Assembly: GCF_932274485.2 (NCBI RefSeq)
Contig: NC_065885.2
Span: 37,089,062 to 37,153,061, forward strand
Direction: 5' to 3'
Source: Patella vulgata
Taxonomy: Eukaryota > Mollusca > Gastropoda > Patellidae
Length of the DNA: 64,000 nt
Under the pieces are notes generated by a model. The model worked only from the letters and a program-made list of their open reading frames with translations, had not been told where the DNA came from and made no database searches. A program made the translations under genes and the position numbers. Positions 44,520 to 55,300 of this stretch are shown one piece after another. Positions within the stretch are counted from its first letter, which is position 1. Each line of letters opens with the position of its first letter.

Positions 44520-45399
44520 CGATAGCATACAACTAGTATATATAAACATACTGTAATCCTATCATAGTCAGCAATACAATAATCAATGCTATTTCATTAT
44601 ATCAATCTTATTACAGTTAGTTTAGTTTATAGCGCGTTTAATGTCAAATTTTTTATAAACCGTTAATCCTTTAATTAACTGTTATAGATTGACATAGCAT
44701 TAATTAATGCCACCTTCTTTCCACAACTACCCATATCATTCATTTATCCGTTCATTCTATACAAAAGATAATTTTCTATGCACAACTACCTCACCTCCCT
44801 TCTTCCGCCACCAAAAGAAAAACAATAAAATATATATATTATAATTTACACAGATTTTATGATATCTGTCCAGCTAAATTTGCACAGATTATTTAGTTCG
44901 TTGTTGTGTGTATATTGATCACAGGCTGTACACGTTTATGACAGCTACTTAAAACTCGTTAAATGTTGTTTTGATATAATCTAACCGTTCTTGTTTGATA
45001 TTCATTCCATTGTATTAAAATTAACCTTGTAAAACATGTAATGTGTTGTAATTGATAACCCATTTCAATTTATTGACATCATTACAGTTTTACAGTGTTC
45101 TCTATACAGCTTTGCAACTATATTTTCTTTATGAAATTCTAAATGTATCTTGAAATTCCAATTTCAATCTTTTCATGAACTGACAGTTTCTACAGTGTAA
45201 CTTTCTTTTCTTTATCAAACTTAAACCGCTAAAAGTATGGTTAAATTACAAGTTCAACGTTTTCATGACAACAGAAGCTGAGATGGGATAATAATTGCAT
45301 TGGATCGCATCAATGCAACTTTTAGATAATGATTCCGTTGATATTAAAATATTTCCCAATTATCTAGTTAATTGTAGATCCCGAAGAAACCTCCATAGA

Positions 45400-45570
45400 G
45401 AGGGGATATTCTGTCGGTCGCTCCCTTCTAACATAATTCTGGGATATGTTCAGATTAAATTATCTTTTGTATGTGTCTTATGGTTTTGTTTTAGAAGGGA
45501 AGGGACAATCATTATTAATCAGCTAAGAGTCTATCGGCGCCTCTAATTGACAACTAAACCTAGCCCCATG
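45400..45570. promoter_or_regulatory. repeated upstream block, Fox C/X spacer
   Basis: GGGATATTCTGTCGGTCGCT, CTGGGATATGTTCAGATTAA, GGACAATCATTATTAATCAG, CTATCGGCGCCTCTAATT. Nearly identical to 59190-59350 and 33210-33370. Confidence 0.5.
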
Positions 45571-47338
45571 CATGGAGGTTTAAAATTAATTGAAGCTAAA
45601 TTACCATTAAAAGAAATGTCGGAACTATACACGGCGTGGCTTGTGATGAGATAAAAACAAGTATGTGAGATCAATTTATAAATAAAGGTCCGGAATAAAC
45701 TTTCATACAGAATCGATATTCTTTCGTTTCCCTTAATCTGAGTTTTACCCACATTCAATTATATTTATAATTGTGTTAGAAAGGAAGGAACCATCATTAG
45801 TAATCAGGTAGGGACCATTCGACGACTCTAATTTAACTAAATAAATTTAACCCGTTGGAGTTTTAAAAGCTATATGTATATGCCAACCTCAGTCTGGGCG
45901 ACCACAAACTCTACGTTAAAAATGCATTATGTAAGATTTAGATAAATAGCTGACAGTCCTCACTTATAATAGTTTTCAGTCAAATTACTTCATTTTGAGT
46001 GACGCTATGGCTGTTTGGGGAATAGCGGAGTCTCGATTGCCATTGCCACAGTTGTTACGCTAGCAAACAAACTCTCGATTGTCCATTTTTTTATTAAATT
46101 ATTAAATTATTAATAGACGATCTTGGTTCAAACCATTGAAAATTGCGAGCATCCGATGTTCTTGAAAGTTGATTAAGGGTGTGTCATATAATTTAACACA
46201 GGGCAATTAATATTGTTCACCCTTGTATATTAGAATATCAGTGAGCATTATGAGAAGTAATTTAATTTGCTTAATAAATAATAATATAGCTACACTAGTG
46301 GTTATTGTCATAGTTTATGGTATGGGTGTACTGTATTTACTGAAATAAAATTAATAAATGTATTTTTAACGGTATATCAGTATTAACAACTTGTTCTGTT
46401 TTTCAAATCAAAATTTCAAATTTCTTTCTCAAAGCAATGGTGTCTTTTATTCCTATATCATTCTGTTTATTTCTGATTGCCTAATCTTTAAGCCCACAAG
46501 AGCTCTTCCAAGTTATGGTGATTATAGCTTTCTGAAGAGACAAATATAAATAATGGTAACTAAAGCTTTGGGAATGGAATAAATCTAAATTATGAATACT
46601 ATAATTTAAAACCAGACAAGTATGGACCAAGACTAGTAATGCGTCCTCTGATCTCATGAAATAGTGCCTCTGTTTACAGAAATTCTCCCCACACCCCTCC
46701 TGTGCATGACTAGTATTGTTGACGCTTTCATCTAATCATGGGACAGCGTTTTAATTTATATTTCTATCATTTGGTGAATATTCATGAGTTTAAGGCGGAA
46801 AGAACAGGAAGTAAATATACATGAATTAGAATGATCGCTCACTAAATGAGATCTCTGTCTATAGATTCATTTGATAAGGCCTTTCGATACTTTAATCAGG
46901 ATTATTGGAATGTTAAGAAATGTTATTAAGACCAAAATTGTCATGTATTTAACATTAAATGGGTGGATGAGAATCACTAGCCTGAGAACATCTAACATTT
47001 TACAAACAAATACGCATGGGGCAATAGCCAGTTTGACACAGGTGCTGTTGATTGGTCCAAGAGATTTATTTTAAGTTTTGCTACCTTGATTTTCGGGATT
47101 AATGAATAGATTAATTATCCACCGTTAATCCCCTTCACGACCATGGTTGGAATCTGAATTTTTATTGGTTAAGTTTTTCTCTTCATATCAATATTTACAA
47201 TAGTATATATAATATAAATAAAGACATTTTACCCATGTCTACGATATCAAACGTGGTAGAAAAGGCCATTAGAATCGATATGAAGGGTGCCATTTTGTAT
47301 TTTTAAAGGAATAATCTATTCACAATATTATCAAAACT

Positions 47339-48333
47339 ATGGATTTCTTACCAAATGAAGATAGTCACTTGTCTTTGGTAAGTGTTTTATTATTTCTTAA
47401 CATAAGTGTCATTTTAATATGAAATTCGAAGTTAGAAAAATAATCTAGTTTAATCTAATAAACACGGAACCATCACAAATACCACATTGATCATCTCTGA
47501 TGTGTGGAATGTTTTAGCTAGTGAAGAAACGCCGTGTGTGGACACGGAAAATTCGTTTAGCTTTTATTTATATTATTTCAAAATGAAAAATTATAATCTT
47601 GATTTATTTGCAGGTTTTCTGTCGTCAAGGCAAGCGAAAATTAAGAACTCTCAAAAATAAGGATAACCGACCAAGATGTCGTCGTCAACTTTTTCAAAAC
47701 ACAGAAAGTCTACCGGAAGAAAAAGACTATTTAAGTCAGGATAATGATATAGCAAATCAACAGTCTTCGCTAGCAAAAAACTGGGTGACATGTGTAAAAT
47801 CGTGTCTAGAATTTGATAATACAACGTCACTAAAGAGTTTCCAGTCCTATTTACAGTTCATGAATTCTTGTGAAAATCAAGTCCAACAGAACATGGTTTT
47901 ACAAAATGGCGATGCGTTACAAAATTCAAATGAAATAAACAGACTTGTTAATCAGGAAACTGAAAATGAAGTGCTGATAACTGACCAATCTCTTTATGCT
48001 TATGATGACGTCAGTGGTCGAGACGTTATCGTTTATTTAAATAAAACAAATACCTATATTATATCCCCCAATGTAGAAGGTATACAAAATGGTGTCATGT
48101 TGTGCGCTGAAAATATTTCCGAAGAAAACCACGTCATCAGTTCATGGGTAACAACAGAGACACCATCTAGTGGTTTATATTGTGATGAAGTCATGGAATT
48201 AGATGAATTAGAAGGGAACCATGAAGAGGTACATTATTTATCTGGATCATTTGATACGATCAGTTGCTATTCTGGTGATTATGGGGGAAGTGTTGATGGG
48301 CTTCCTGAATGTTCATTACTGTATTTCTCGTAA
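47339..48333 (+). CDS. gene X, copy 2: two-exon acidic protein of unknown function
   Basis: Exon 1 47339-47377 (ATG to TTG, MDFLPNEDSHLSL), intron 47378-47613 (GTAAGT to TTTGCAG, 236 bp), exon 2 47614-48333 (239 codons plus TAA); 252 residues. I do not recognise the family. Visible: no signal peptide or membrane span; a basic cluster at about 17-37 (RQGKRKLRTLKNKDNRPRCR) that could be a nuclear signal; a middle rich in Q, N and S; an acidic C-terminal third (DEVMELDELEGNHEEVHYL) ending CYSGDYGGSVDGL.. SLLYFS. The make-up suggests a nuclear co-regulator, which is inference. Duplicated together with Fox genes in a fixed divergent order. The copy at 61268 has the same intron length and about 94 percent the same residues; most differences are replacements. 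Confidence 0.75.
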
Positions 48334-48671
48334 TTTATGTAGGGATTTTTGTCCTATGCCTTCGAGCTGTGGAAAATTATCTGTGATACGCAATCTGTGA
48401 TATTAGTAATTTTTTTTTATATATTTCCCCAAAACCAAACTTTTAAAATATTGAATAGTATGTAATATAAACCCGGAATATGTTTTGTTAATTTTCAATG
48501 TTGAAAAGTTATTTAGGGATTTTTGTCCTAAGCCTTCGGGCCACGAAGAGTTATCTGTGTTATCTATTAGTATGTGTAGTTTTTATATATATATTCTCCG
48601 AAAGCAAAGTTTTCACAATATACAATATTATGTAATATATGAAATGTTTTTCTATCCTCATGTTAATCATA
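48334..48671. other. 3' flank of X copy 2
   Basis: Contains two diverged versions of GTAGGGATTTTTGTCCTATG..CCTTCG (48336 and 48512), a local duplication also present after X copy 3. Confidence 0.6.
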
Positions 48672-49035
48672 TATACAGTGTACATGAATTTAAAAATAAT
48701 AAACTATGTATACTTATTTATATTTGCATGTACATGTATTTAAGAATAATAAACGATATATACCGTATTTATATTTACATGTTCATGTATTTAAGAATAA
48801 TAAACTATGTATACCGTATTTATATTTGCATGTACATGTATTTAAGAATAATAAACTATGTATACCGCATTTATATTTATATATACATGTATTTATATTT
48901 ATATATACATGTATTTATATTTATATATACATGTATTTATATTTATATATACATGTATTTAAGAATAATAAACTATGTATACCGTATTTATATATACATG
49001 TATTTAAGAATAATAAACTATTTATACCGTAATCA
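48672..49035 (+). repeat. 51-bp tandem array, about seven units
   Basis: Unit: CATGTATTTAAGAATAATAA, ACTATGTATACCGTATTTAT, ATTTGCATGTA. Includes a sub-array of ATACATGTATTTATATTTAT (48883-48950). Because 51 is a multiple of three, two frames stay open through it (209 and 108 codons), giving spurious proteins of repeating YMYLRIINYVYRIYIYM type. Confidence 0.9.
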
Positions 49036-49317
49036 TCAAAACCTCTCTTATTTAGACTTGCTTGGTTTTTATGTCCACTTATCATGTGTAGACCCTGTTG
49101 GTACAAAAAAATGAAGGAGACGAAAACAAGTCTGTTCGTGCAAAATTCTTCCCTGTAAAAATAATCAAATAACCTTATGTTATTCTAAAAAAAAAACTAC
49201 GCACCATTCTTTTCTTTAGGTTGATTTGTGTTGCCAGAATACACATACATGTACATGTTACTTTATCAACCATTCCCAACTTTCAGATAATTTGTTTTAA
49301 ATATCTTCCTTCCCAGT

Positions 49318-50085
49318 AGTTTGGTTTGCAATATTACACATATACTAGCTCAGAATGGTTGGCTGTATTGCCCATGTACTAGCTTAGAATGGTTGGCAGT
49401 ATCACCCATGTACTAGCTGGGAATGGTTGGCAGTATTGCCCAGGTACTAGCTGAGAATGGTTGGCAGTATTACCCATGTACTAGCTCAGAATGGTTGGCA
49501 GTATTGCCCATGTACTATCTGAGAATGGTTGGCAGTATTACCCATGTATTAGCTGAAACTGGCTGGCAATATTCCCCATTTACTAGCTGAGAATAGTTGG
49601 CAGTATAACCCATGCACTATAGTTGTAATTTCTTAGCAGTAATACCCATGAACAAGCCGAGAATGGGTCGTAGCACTACCCATGTATTTGGCGGTATTAC
49701 CCATGAACTTACCGAGAAAAGTAGCATTGCCCATGTAGTAGCTGAGAATGGTTTCCAGTATTACCCATGTATTGGCTGAGACTGGCTGGCAGTATTACCC
49801 ATTTACTAGCTGAGAATAGTTGGCAGTATTACCCATGTACTAGCCGACAATAATTCTTAGCATTACGCATTTATTAGACTGACTGGCAATATTACCTATG
49901 TTTAAGCTGTGAATGGTTGGCATTATTACCCATGTACTAGCCGACAATAGATAGTAGCATTACCCGCGTATTAAACTGCTGGCAATATTACTCATGTCTA
50001 GGCTACGGATGGTTGACAATATTACCCATGTACTAGCCGCGAATGATTGTGGCATTACCCATGTATTAGACTGACTGGCAATATT
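49318..50085. repeat. 34-bp minisatellite, about 22 units
   Basis: Largest of the four arrays. First ten units are close to CTAGCTGAGAATGGTTGGCA plus GTATTACCCATGTA; later ones diverge (GCCGACAATAATTCTTAGC). Confidence 0.9.
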
Positions 50086-50290
50086 GGCTGGTAGTGTTCC
50101 AATAGTTGCCATAAAAATACGAGACAACTGTTCAATCATCTATAAGGAAACCACATACAGTTTAAAACATCTTAAAGCTTCTTATTTAGAACGTTTAACA
50201 TTGGCACAGTATTTTGTTGTGGGCTGTTCTTCCGGTCCTACCAATGACCGATATTTTTTGGTAAAAGCACCCAGAGAATTGCAAAGGTAG
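50084..50290 (+). other. conserved 68-codon frame after the minisatellite
   Basis: Frame PIVAIKIRDNCSIIYKETTY .. LERLTLAQYFVVGCSSGPTN .. FLVKAPRELQR, ending TAG. The same frame is at 63667-63873 with eight or so changes and no break. It has no ATG start (opens with TTG), so it is more likely a piece of a mobile-element or exon relic than a gene. It is missing from the first unit (near 38140). I do not recognise the protein. Confidence 0.25.
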
Positions 50291-50879
50291 TCGACAAGAC
50301 AAGTTATGTTATAGATATGTATATTCTACACAACATATCGAAAGATTGGCAAAAGGTTGCCGAAACGGAAAGATAATTCTAAGCTATGTATATGCACATT
50401 CTAACCATCATATCCAAAAATTAAATAATTTTACAAAAAATTTACAAAACTGTAGAAAATTGAAATTTGGATAAACCCGGCCTTACTATGAAACCAATAA
50501 TCCTAATTAATCCTTATTCATTAATCAAGCAAAACAAAGCAGAAAGACCTAAAATAAATTTCTTTGGCCAATCAACAACACTGATGCCAATCTTGCTATT
50601 GACCCATACGTATTTGATGATTTTTCATCCGGTATAAAATAATATCTGTCTCTCTTAATTTTATATTTATTCGGTTCATAAAGCTTTAAAACGCATTTTG
50701 AAAGATTTAGATAAATAACTGGTGGTTCTTGAAAATTAAAATTAACATATTGAAAATTTCAGTCCAAGTTGAGCAAAGTTATGAATGTTTGAAGCTTTGA
50801 CAGGACCAGATGTAGTGTAGATTGTTTATTATCGTAGCAGTAGGACGTTAAACCCCATTTCATTTCATTTCATTTATTA
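50291..50879. other. array spacer
   Basis: Parallel to 38175-38620. Contains a SINE tail at 50830-50879 (CAGTAGGACGTTAAACCCCA, then TTTCATTTCATTTCATTT) absent from the first unit. Confidence 0.55.
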
Positions 50880-51215
50880 TCGTAGTAGCGGTATTTGACA
50901 ATCGATTCATTATATTCATTATATTCATTATATTCATCATAATTTACATTTATTCTATTCATAAATTTTAATCGTCATAATTTAGATTTATTCTATTCGT
51001 ACAACTTTATTCATCATAAATAAGATTTATTCTATTCATAAAACTGTATTCGTTAAAATTTAGATTTATTCTATTCGTACAACTTTATTCATCATAAATA
51101 AGATTTATTCTATTCATAAAACTGTATTCGTTAAAATTTAGATCTATTCATTTCATACAGCTTTTATCATCATAATGTAGATTTATTCTATACATAAAGC
51201 TTTAATCATCATAAT
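50880..51215. repeat. 39-bp AT-rich tandem array
   Basis: Units of TAGATTTATTCTATTCGTAC, AACTTTATTCATCATAAATA and relatives, with a higher-order pair repeat of about 78 bp (50985-51145). Confidence 0.8.
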
Positions 51216-51330
51216 TTGGTAAAGTTCACGTGGGTAAAACGATTGGGAACGCTGAACAAAATTGTTATAGGGCTACAATACATCATAGTTTTGAGAAAGA
51301 AACTTGAAATAAACTTAGAAGATCTTGTTT

Positions 51331-51508
51331 ATTTTAATTGTTTATAATATATGTGTATAATATTTTCTGAAATAAAATTAATACATAATTATCACGCAAT
51401 ATAAGTATTAATTAATACATAATACATAAAATACTTATATTGCGTGATAATTATGTATTAATTTTATTTTAGAAAATATTATACACATATATTATAAACA
51501 ATTAAAAT
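51331..51508. repeat. near-perfect palindrome, 79-bp arms
   Basis: Arm 51331-51409 and arm 51430-51508 are inverse copies (ATTTTAATTGTTTATAATAT versus ATATTATAAACAATTAAAAT) around a 20-bp spacer. The paralogous place at 39010-39085 has only the right arm, so the left arm arose here by inverted duplication. Confidence 0.85.
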
Positions 51509-51904
51509 AAACATCAGTGTTGCTATTATATTCATTAATAAGTTTGCTTAGTATTTGAAATGTCAGTGTCATGTGTAATAAAACCGACATGGATTAATCC
51601 AGGTATGTAAAAACATCATTTGACTAGTTTTACACAACTACTGTAAAATAATCAACATTAATCTGTATGTAATAACTATATATATTTAAACATCAGTATT
51701 TGTAGTATAATTACAAACACATCTGAGTTTCTTGTGGAAAGTACTTTAACAACTAACTAATTTCATTTTTACAATATTTTATGCCAAATACTTGTTACTA
51801 TCCTATAACAAGCCACCTAATAAATGGTTGGCTCAGAAAATATAACGATAAGTTTGTAACCGCCGCCATTTTTTTTAGGCTACATATATGTGGTAATTAA
51901 GCTT

Positions 51905-52240
51905 CGGTATGGGGTTAGGTTTGGTTGTCAATTAGAGGCGCCGATAGAATCTAGCTGATTAATAATGATTGTCCCCTCTAAAACAAAACCAAAAGATACA
52001 AATAAAAGATAATTTATCATGAACAGATCTCAGAAACATGTTAGATAAGAGGAACCGACATACTATTGACCCAGGGGTTAGGTTTAGTTGGAAATAAGAG
52101 GCGCCGATAGACCCCTTGCTGATTGATAATGATTAACCAAAAGACACAAATAAATGATAATTTATAATGAACAGATCTCAGGAGTAGGTTTGATTGGACC
52201 AATCGACAGAATATCCCCTCTCTATGGAGGTTTGTTATGG
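51905..52240. promoter_or_regulatory. repeated upstream block, inverted, two copies, before Fox D
   Basis: TTAGAGGCGCCGATAGAATC at about 51932 and AAGAGGCGCCGATAGACCCC at about 52097, each followed by TGATTAATAATGATT-type text and by GAACAGATCTCAG; period about 165 bp. Confidence 0.5.
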
Positions 52241-53049
52241 ACCTACATTTATCTACATAGTTAGGAAATATTTTAATGCCAATGGAATCATTACATAAAA
52301 GTTGCATCAAAGTTTATGTTTTATATTTATTTACATTTATCAAGAAAAATCATACAATATATATGCAACAATTATCCTATCTCAGCTTCTGTAATTCATG
52401 AAAACATTGAAATTTCAAAATACTTTCAGCAGTTTGAATTACATAAAGAAAAAAAATTAGCTGTATAGAGAACATTGCAAAACTGCAATGATGTCAAAAT
52501 TAACAAAATGGGGTTATCAATTACAGAAAATTACATGTTTTACCAGGTTGATTTTAACAAAATGACATATCAAACAACAACAACAACAACAGTACAATTA
52601 TATATAAAAACAACATTTAACGATTTTAAGTAGCTGTCATAAACTTGTACAATCTGCGATCAATATACACGTAACACAACAACGAAAATACCATCCAATA
52701 CACATTTAGAAAATAAAAGATGGGTAGATATCGTAAAATATATTATATATATATAATGCTACTATGTTTCAATTTCTTGTTTATCTTTTGGTGAAGCAAG
52801 GGCTTTGGTGGTTGTAGTTATGGAAAGAAATTATCTTTTTTACTTAATCAAATGGCATTACGCTAATTAGTGCTATGTCAGTCTATAACAGTTAATTAAA
52901 GTATTAACGGTTTACAGAAATTTGACATTAAACGCGGTATAAACTAAACTAACTGTAATAAGATTGATATAAAGAAATAGCAGTGATTATTGTATTGCTG
53001 ACTATGATAGGATTACAGTATGTTTATATATACTAGTTGTATGCTACAG
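52241..53049. other. upstream region of Fox D
   Basis: Same order as 40106-40873 with small indels; no MITE. Contains the CAGTGATTATTGTATTGCTG, ACTATGATAGGATTACAGTA core block next to the TATA box. Confidence 0.55.
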
Positions 53050-53058
53050 TATATAAAA
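53050..53058 (+). promoter_or_regulatory. TATA box of Fox D
   Basis: TATATAAAA, 62 bases before the ATG (53120), followed by CATGTAGATAGTCAGTACAG with an initiator-like TCAGTA. Confidence 0.65.
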
Positions 53059-53119
53059 CATGTAGATAGTCAGTACAGTATTAACTCTTCTACAATACAC
53101 TTCTACAGTCTAACCAAAT

Positions 53120-54277
53120 ATGACGTCTACACATGTTCTAGCTGCACGTTTACTAAACAACTGGTTAATCAAGAATCCTATAGACAGGAACAATACAGGA
53201 AGTTATGATATTGATGAGAATTTGACTGGTTTGAGGTGGTTACAAAGCCTAAACGTTGGTCAAATCAACAAGAATAAAGCCATGTCAGCGACAAGTCCAA
53301 ATTTACCAGTACCCGAGATCGTTTACCAGGCACCAGTGATGAAGACAGGCAGTTCTACAGAATATAGATATTATAAAAACAATGGTTTCAATAAACCACC
53401 GTATTCATACGCCACCCTCATCTCTATGGCAATCAACGAAACAAAGGAGAAGAAAACCAATTTATCTTCAATTTACAAGTGGATCACTGATAATTTTCCT
53501 TACTACAAAATGTCTGATTCTCACTGGAAAAACTCAGTTCGACACAATCTATCTTTAAACAAACGTTTTGAGAAGATCTCTCGACGACCTAATGAATCTG
53601 GTAAAGGTGGATATTGGAGAATAAAACCAGAAATGGAAGATATTCTACAAACTGATATCACAAAGAAACGTAGAGCAAGTGAAGATTTCTGCTTTCCTCC
53701 ATCAGCTAAACGAACTAAGATAAAAGAAGACACATTGGCAGTATCAAATTATAATTTAGTTGAAGAGAACAGATCTGACAGCTATTCATCTTTTAATACA
53801 CCAACAGAACAACCAGAACTAGCTTGTAAAACTGGTTTTAATTGGTCGTCAGTCCTACAACAAGACATAGAAATAAATGGTGTAAAAATTAAAACTGAAA
53901 ACATTTTAAATGATGATAGTTACGGTAAATTTATTACTCCGGAAGTTTCCGGCGATGAATCGGACGACGCCATGTCTTCACCTGTTTCAAGTTTTGACGT
54001 TAATATGACGTGTTTTGATGATCTGCTTGTTTTTAATTTTACTGATGAATCTACGAATATTGTCAATGATGAATCAAAAGATTCTTTAGATTTATCTTTA
54101 ATATCAGATGGAAGTGGTGATCATGATTGGTGGCAGAAAGACTTTGATAAAAACTTTAATAAAAACCATACATCAAACTATTCTACATTTCTAAATAATG
54201 ATTGTAATGAAATATGTATTCCACCATTAGATAATGCTGATAATGATATAGATATATTTAACATGTTTAATATTTAA
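53120..54277 (+). CDS. foxj1-like: FoxJ1-like forkhead paralog D
   Basis: Intronless, 385 residues, complete, start AACCAAATATGACG. WLQ motif LTGLRWLQSLNV at 35-46; forkhead about 91-178 with intact helix 3 ([17 protein letters not shown], 135-151) and [11 protein letters not shown]; basic KKRR at 182-185. The acidic tail is shorter in two places than in B, C and E (FDVNMTCFDD for [22 protein letters not shown] for [12 protein letters not shown]) and ends [15 protein letters not shown]. It shares KKTNLSS and NKAMSATSPN with the damaged Fox A, so A and D are sister copies even though they lie in opposite orientation. Convergent with Fox E, 2.8 kb away. One of the best candidates for a working member. 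Confidence 0.93.
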   Translation: MTSTHVLAARLLNNWLIKNPIDRNNTGSYDIDENLTGLRWLQSLNVGQINKNKAMSATSPNLPVPEIVYQAPVMKTGSSTEYRYYKNNGFNKPPYSYATLISMAINETKEKKTNLSSIYKWITDNFPYYKMSDSHWKNSVRHNLSLNKRFEKISRRPNESGKGGYWRIKPEMEDILQTDITKKRRASEDFCFPPSAKRTKIKEDTLAVSNYNLVEENRSDSYSSFNTPTEQPELACKTGFNWSSVLQQDIEINGVKIKTENILNDDSYGKFITPEVSGDESDDAMSSPVSSFDVNMTCFDDLLVFNFTDESTNIVNDESKDSLDLSLISDGSGDHDWWQKDFDKNFNKNHTSNYSTFLNNDCNEICIPPLDNADNDIDIFNMFNI

Positions 54278-54396
54278 TCATGTATGAATGTGATATATTA
54301 TAGTGCTTAGTAGTTGTTTTGATCCTAAAACAATTATAAATATTATTGTAAAACTATTTTAAATTAATTTATTCTTTAACCCTGTGTTTAGATTGA

Positions 54397-54402
54397 AATA
54401 AA
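54397..54402 (+). terminator. polyadenylation signal of Fox D
   Basis: AATAAA about 120 bases after the stop, in a flank shared by all Fox copies; in B the same spot reads AATAATT. Confidence 0.5.
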
Positions 54403-55300
54403 TATGCTCTATAAATCTTATAAAAGTAAAATATTTGTTGGTGATTTTTTTTATTTGTCATTATCACGAACTATAACAAATTAATAGAAGTTAGAATTAA
54501 CAAGAAAATGAAGACAGTGGGACAACTGTGCAGTCTGTTCACAAAACTTGATTAAAGACAAAAAGATAACTGTAGAATTTACTACAGAAAACACTATAAA
54601 AAAACTATTCTGTAGAATACTATAGAATTCCATCCTATAGAAAATGGAATAGCCCCCCTGCGCCCCCGCCGCCTAACCCTCTAGAATGTTGTATAGCAAA
54701 TGGAATAGGCCCCATCGCCCAACCCTCTGGAACGTTGTATAGAAGACTACACTGTTAATCTATGACTTTTTGCTAAGGGTATACTTGACTGACAGCCGAC
54801 TAATGCCATTGTTAAACAAACAACGAAGCCCAACACCTCCGTTAAATATAACGGTAAGTTAATGACACGTAAAGTTAACGGGGTTCCCAGCATCAGACTT
54901 TCTCTCCGTTAAAACTTAACGGAGCTTTGAACAACCGGTCCCTGGTCTTTTTCCTTTTAGATTTCTGAGGTGTATAATCCTGACCGACGATCCAACTTTC
55001 ACATAAAGAATTGGGGAACAGGGGCAACTAAAACCTATGACCTATATTACAATATTGACTATGGCTATAAGAATATAAATGTTAAATTAATGACTATATC
55101 TGTAACAATATAAATATTAAAATATAACAATATAAATACTAAATAATTAAAAAATTATAACAAATATAAAGTAATGGCTAAATCTATAACAACATAAATA
55201 TTAAAATATTGAATATATCTATATCACAATATAAATAATAAAGAAATGACTATATCTACAACAATAAACCGTGTTAGAATAATAAATATATCCATGGTTA
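54403..55300. other. convergent spacer, left part
   Basis: Fox D 3' flank to about 54450, a small duplication with CCTAACCCTCTAGAATGTTG and CCCAACCCTCTGGAACGTTG (54660-54735), the repeat shared with 42285-42480 (54770-54955), then an AT-rich imperfect array of ACAATATAAATATTAAA and AATGACTATATCT (55040-55290). Confidence 0.55.

Larger units (their letters stand above)
44450..47338. other. divergent spacer between Fox C and X copy 2
   Basis: Probable shared control region. Fox side: TATA box, CTGTAATCCTATCATAGTCA block, pyrimidine strip near 44710-44810. Middle: repeated block at 45400-45570. X side: TAATCC sites in GATTAATTATCCACCGTTAATCC (in pieces near 47110-47133) and an inverted CCAAT (TTATTGGTTAAG near 47162). 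Also a dispersed-repeat piece at 45910-46080. No other gene seen; a frame at 45295-45546 crosses the block. Confidence 0.55.

Noticed and set aside
47339-48333. X as Multicilin, GEMC1 or another geminin-family cilia regulator
   Set aside because: The link with FoxJ1 makes it tempting, but I see no geminin coiled coil and no C-terminal family motif; left as unknown.
48485-49114. 209-codon frame (and 225 codons at 62413-63090) as a tyrosine-rich protein
   Set aside because: It is produced by the 51-bp repeat; a second frame through the same array is open too, and the relic at 37695 has a single unit.
49318-50085. CRISPR-like array of regular repeats
   Set aside because: Units are contiguous 34-bp repeats without unique spacers, in an animal genome.
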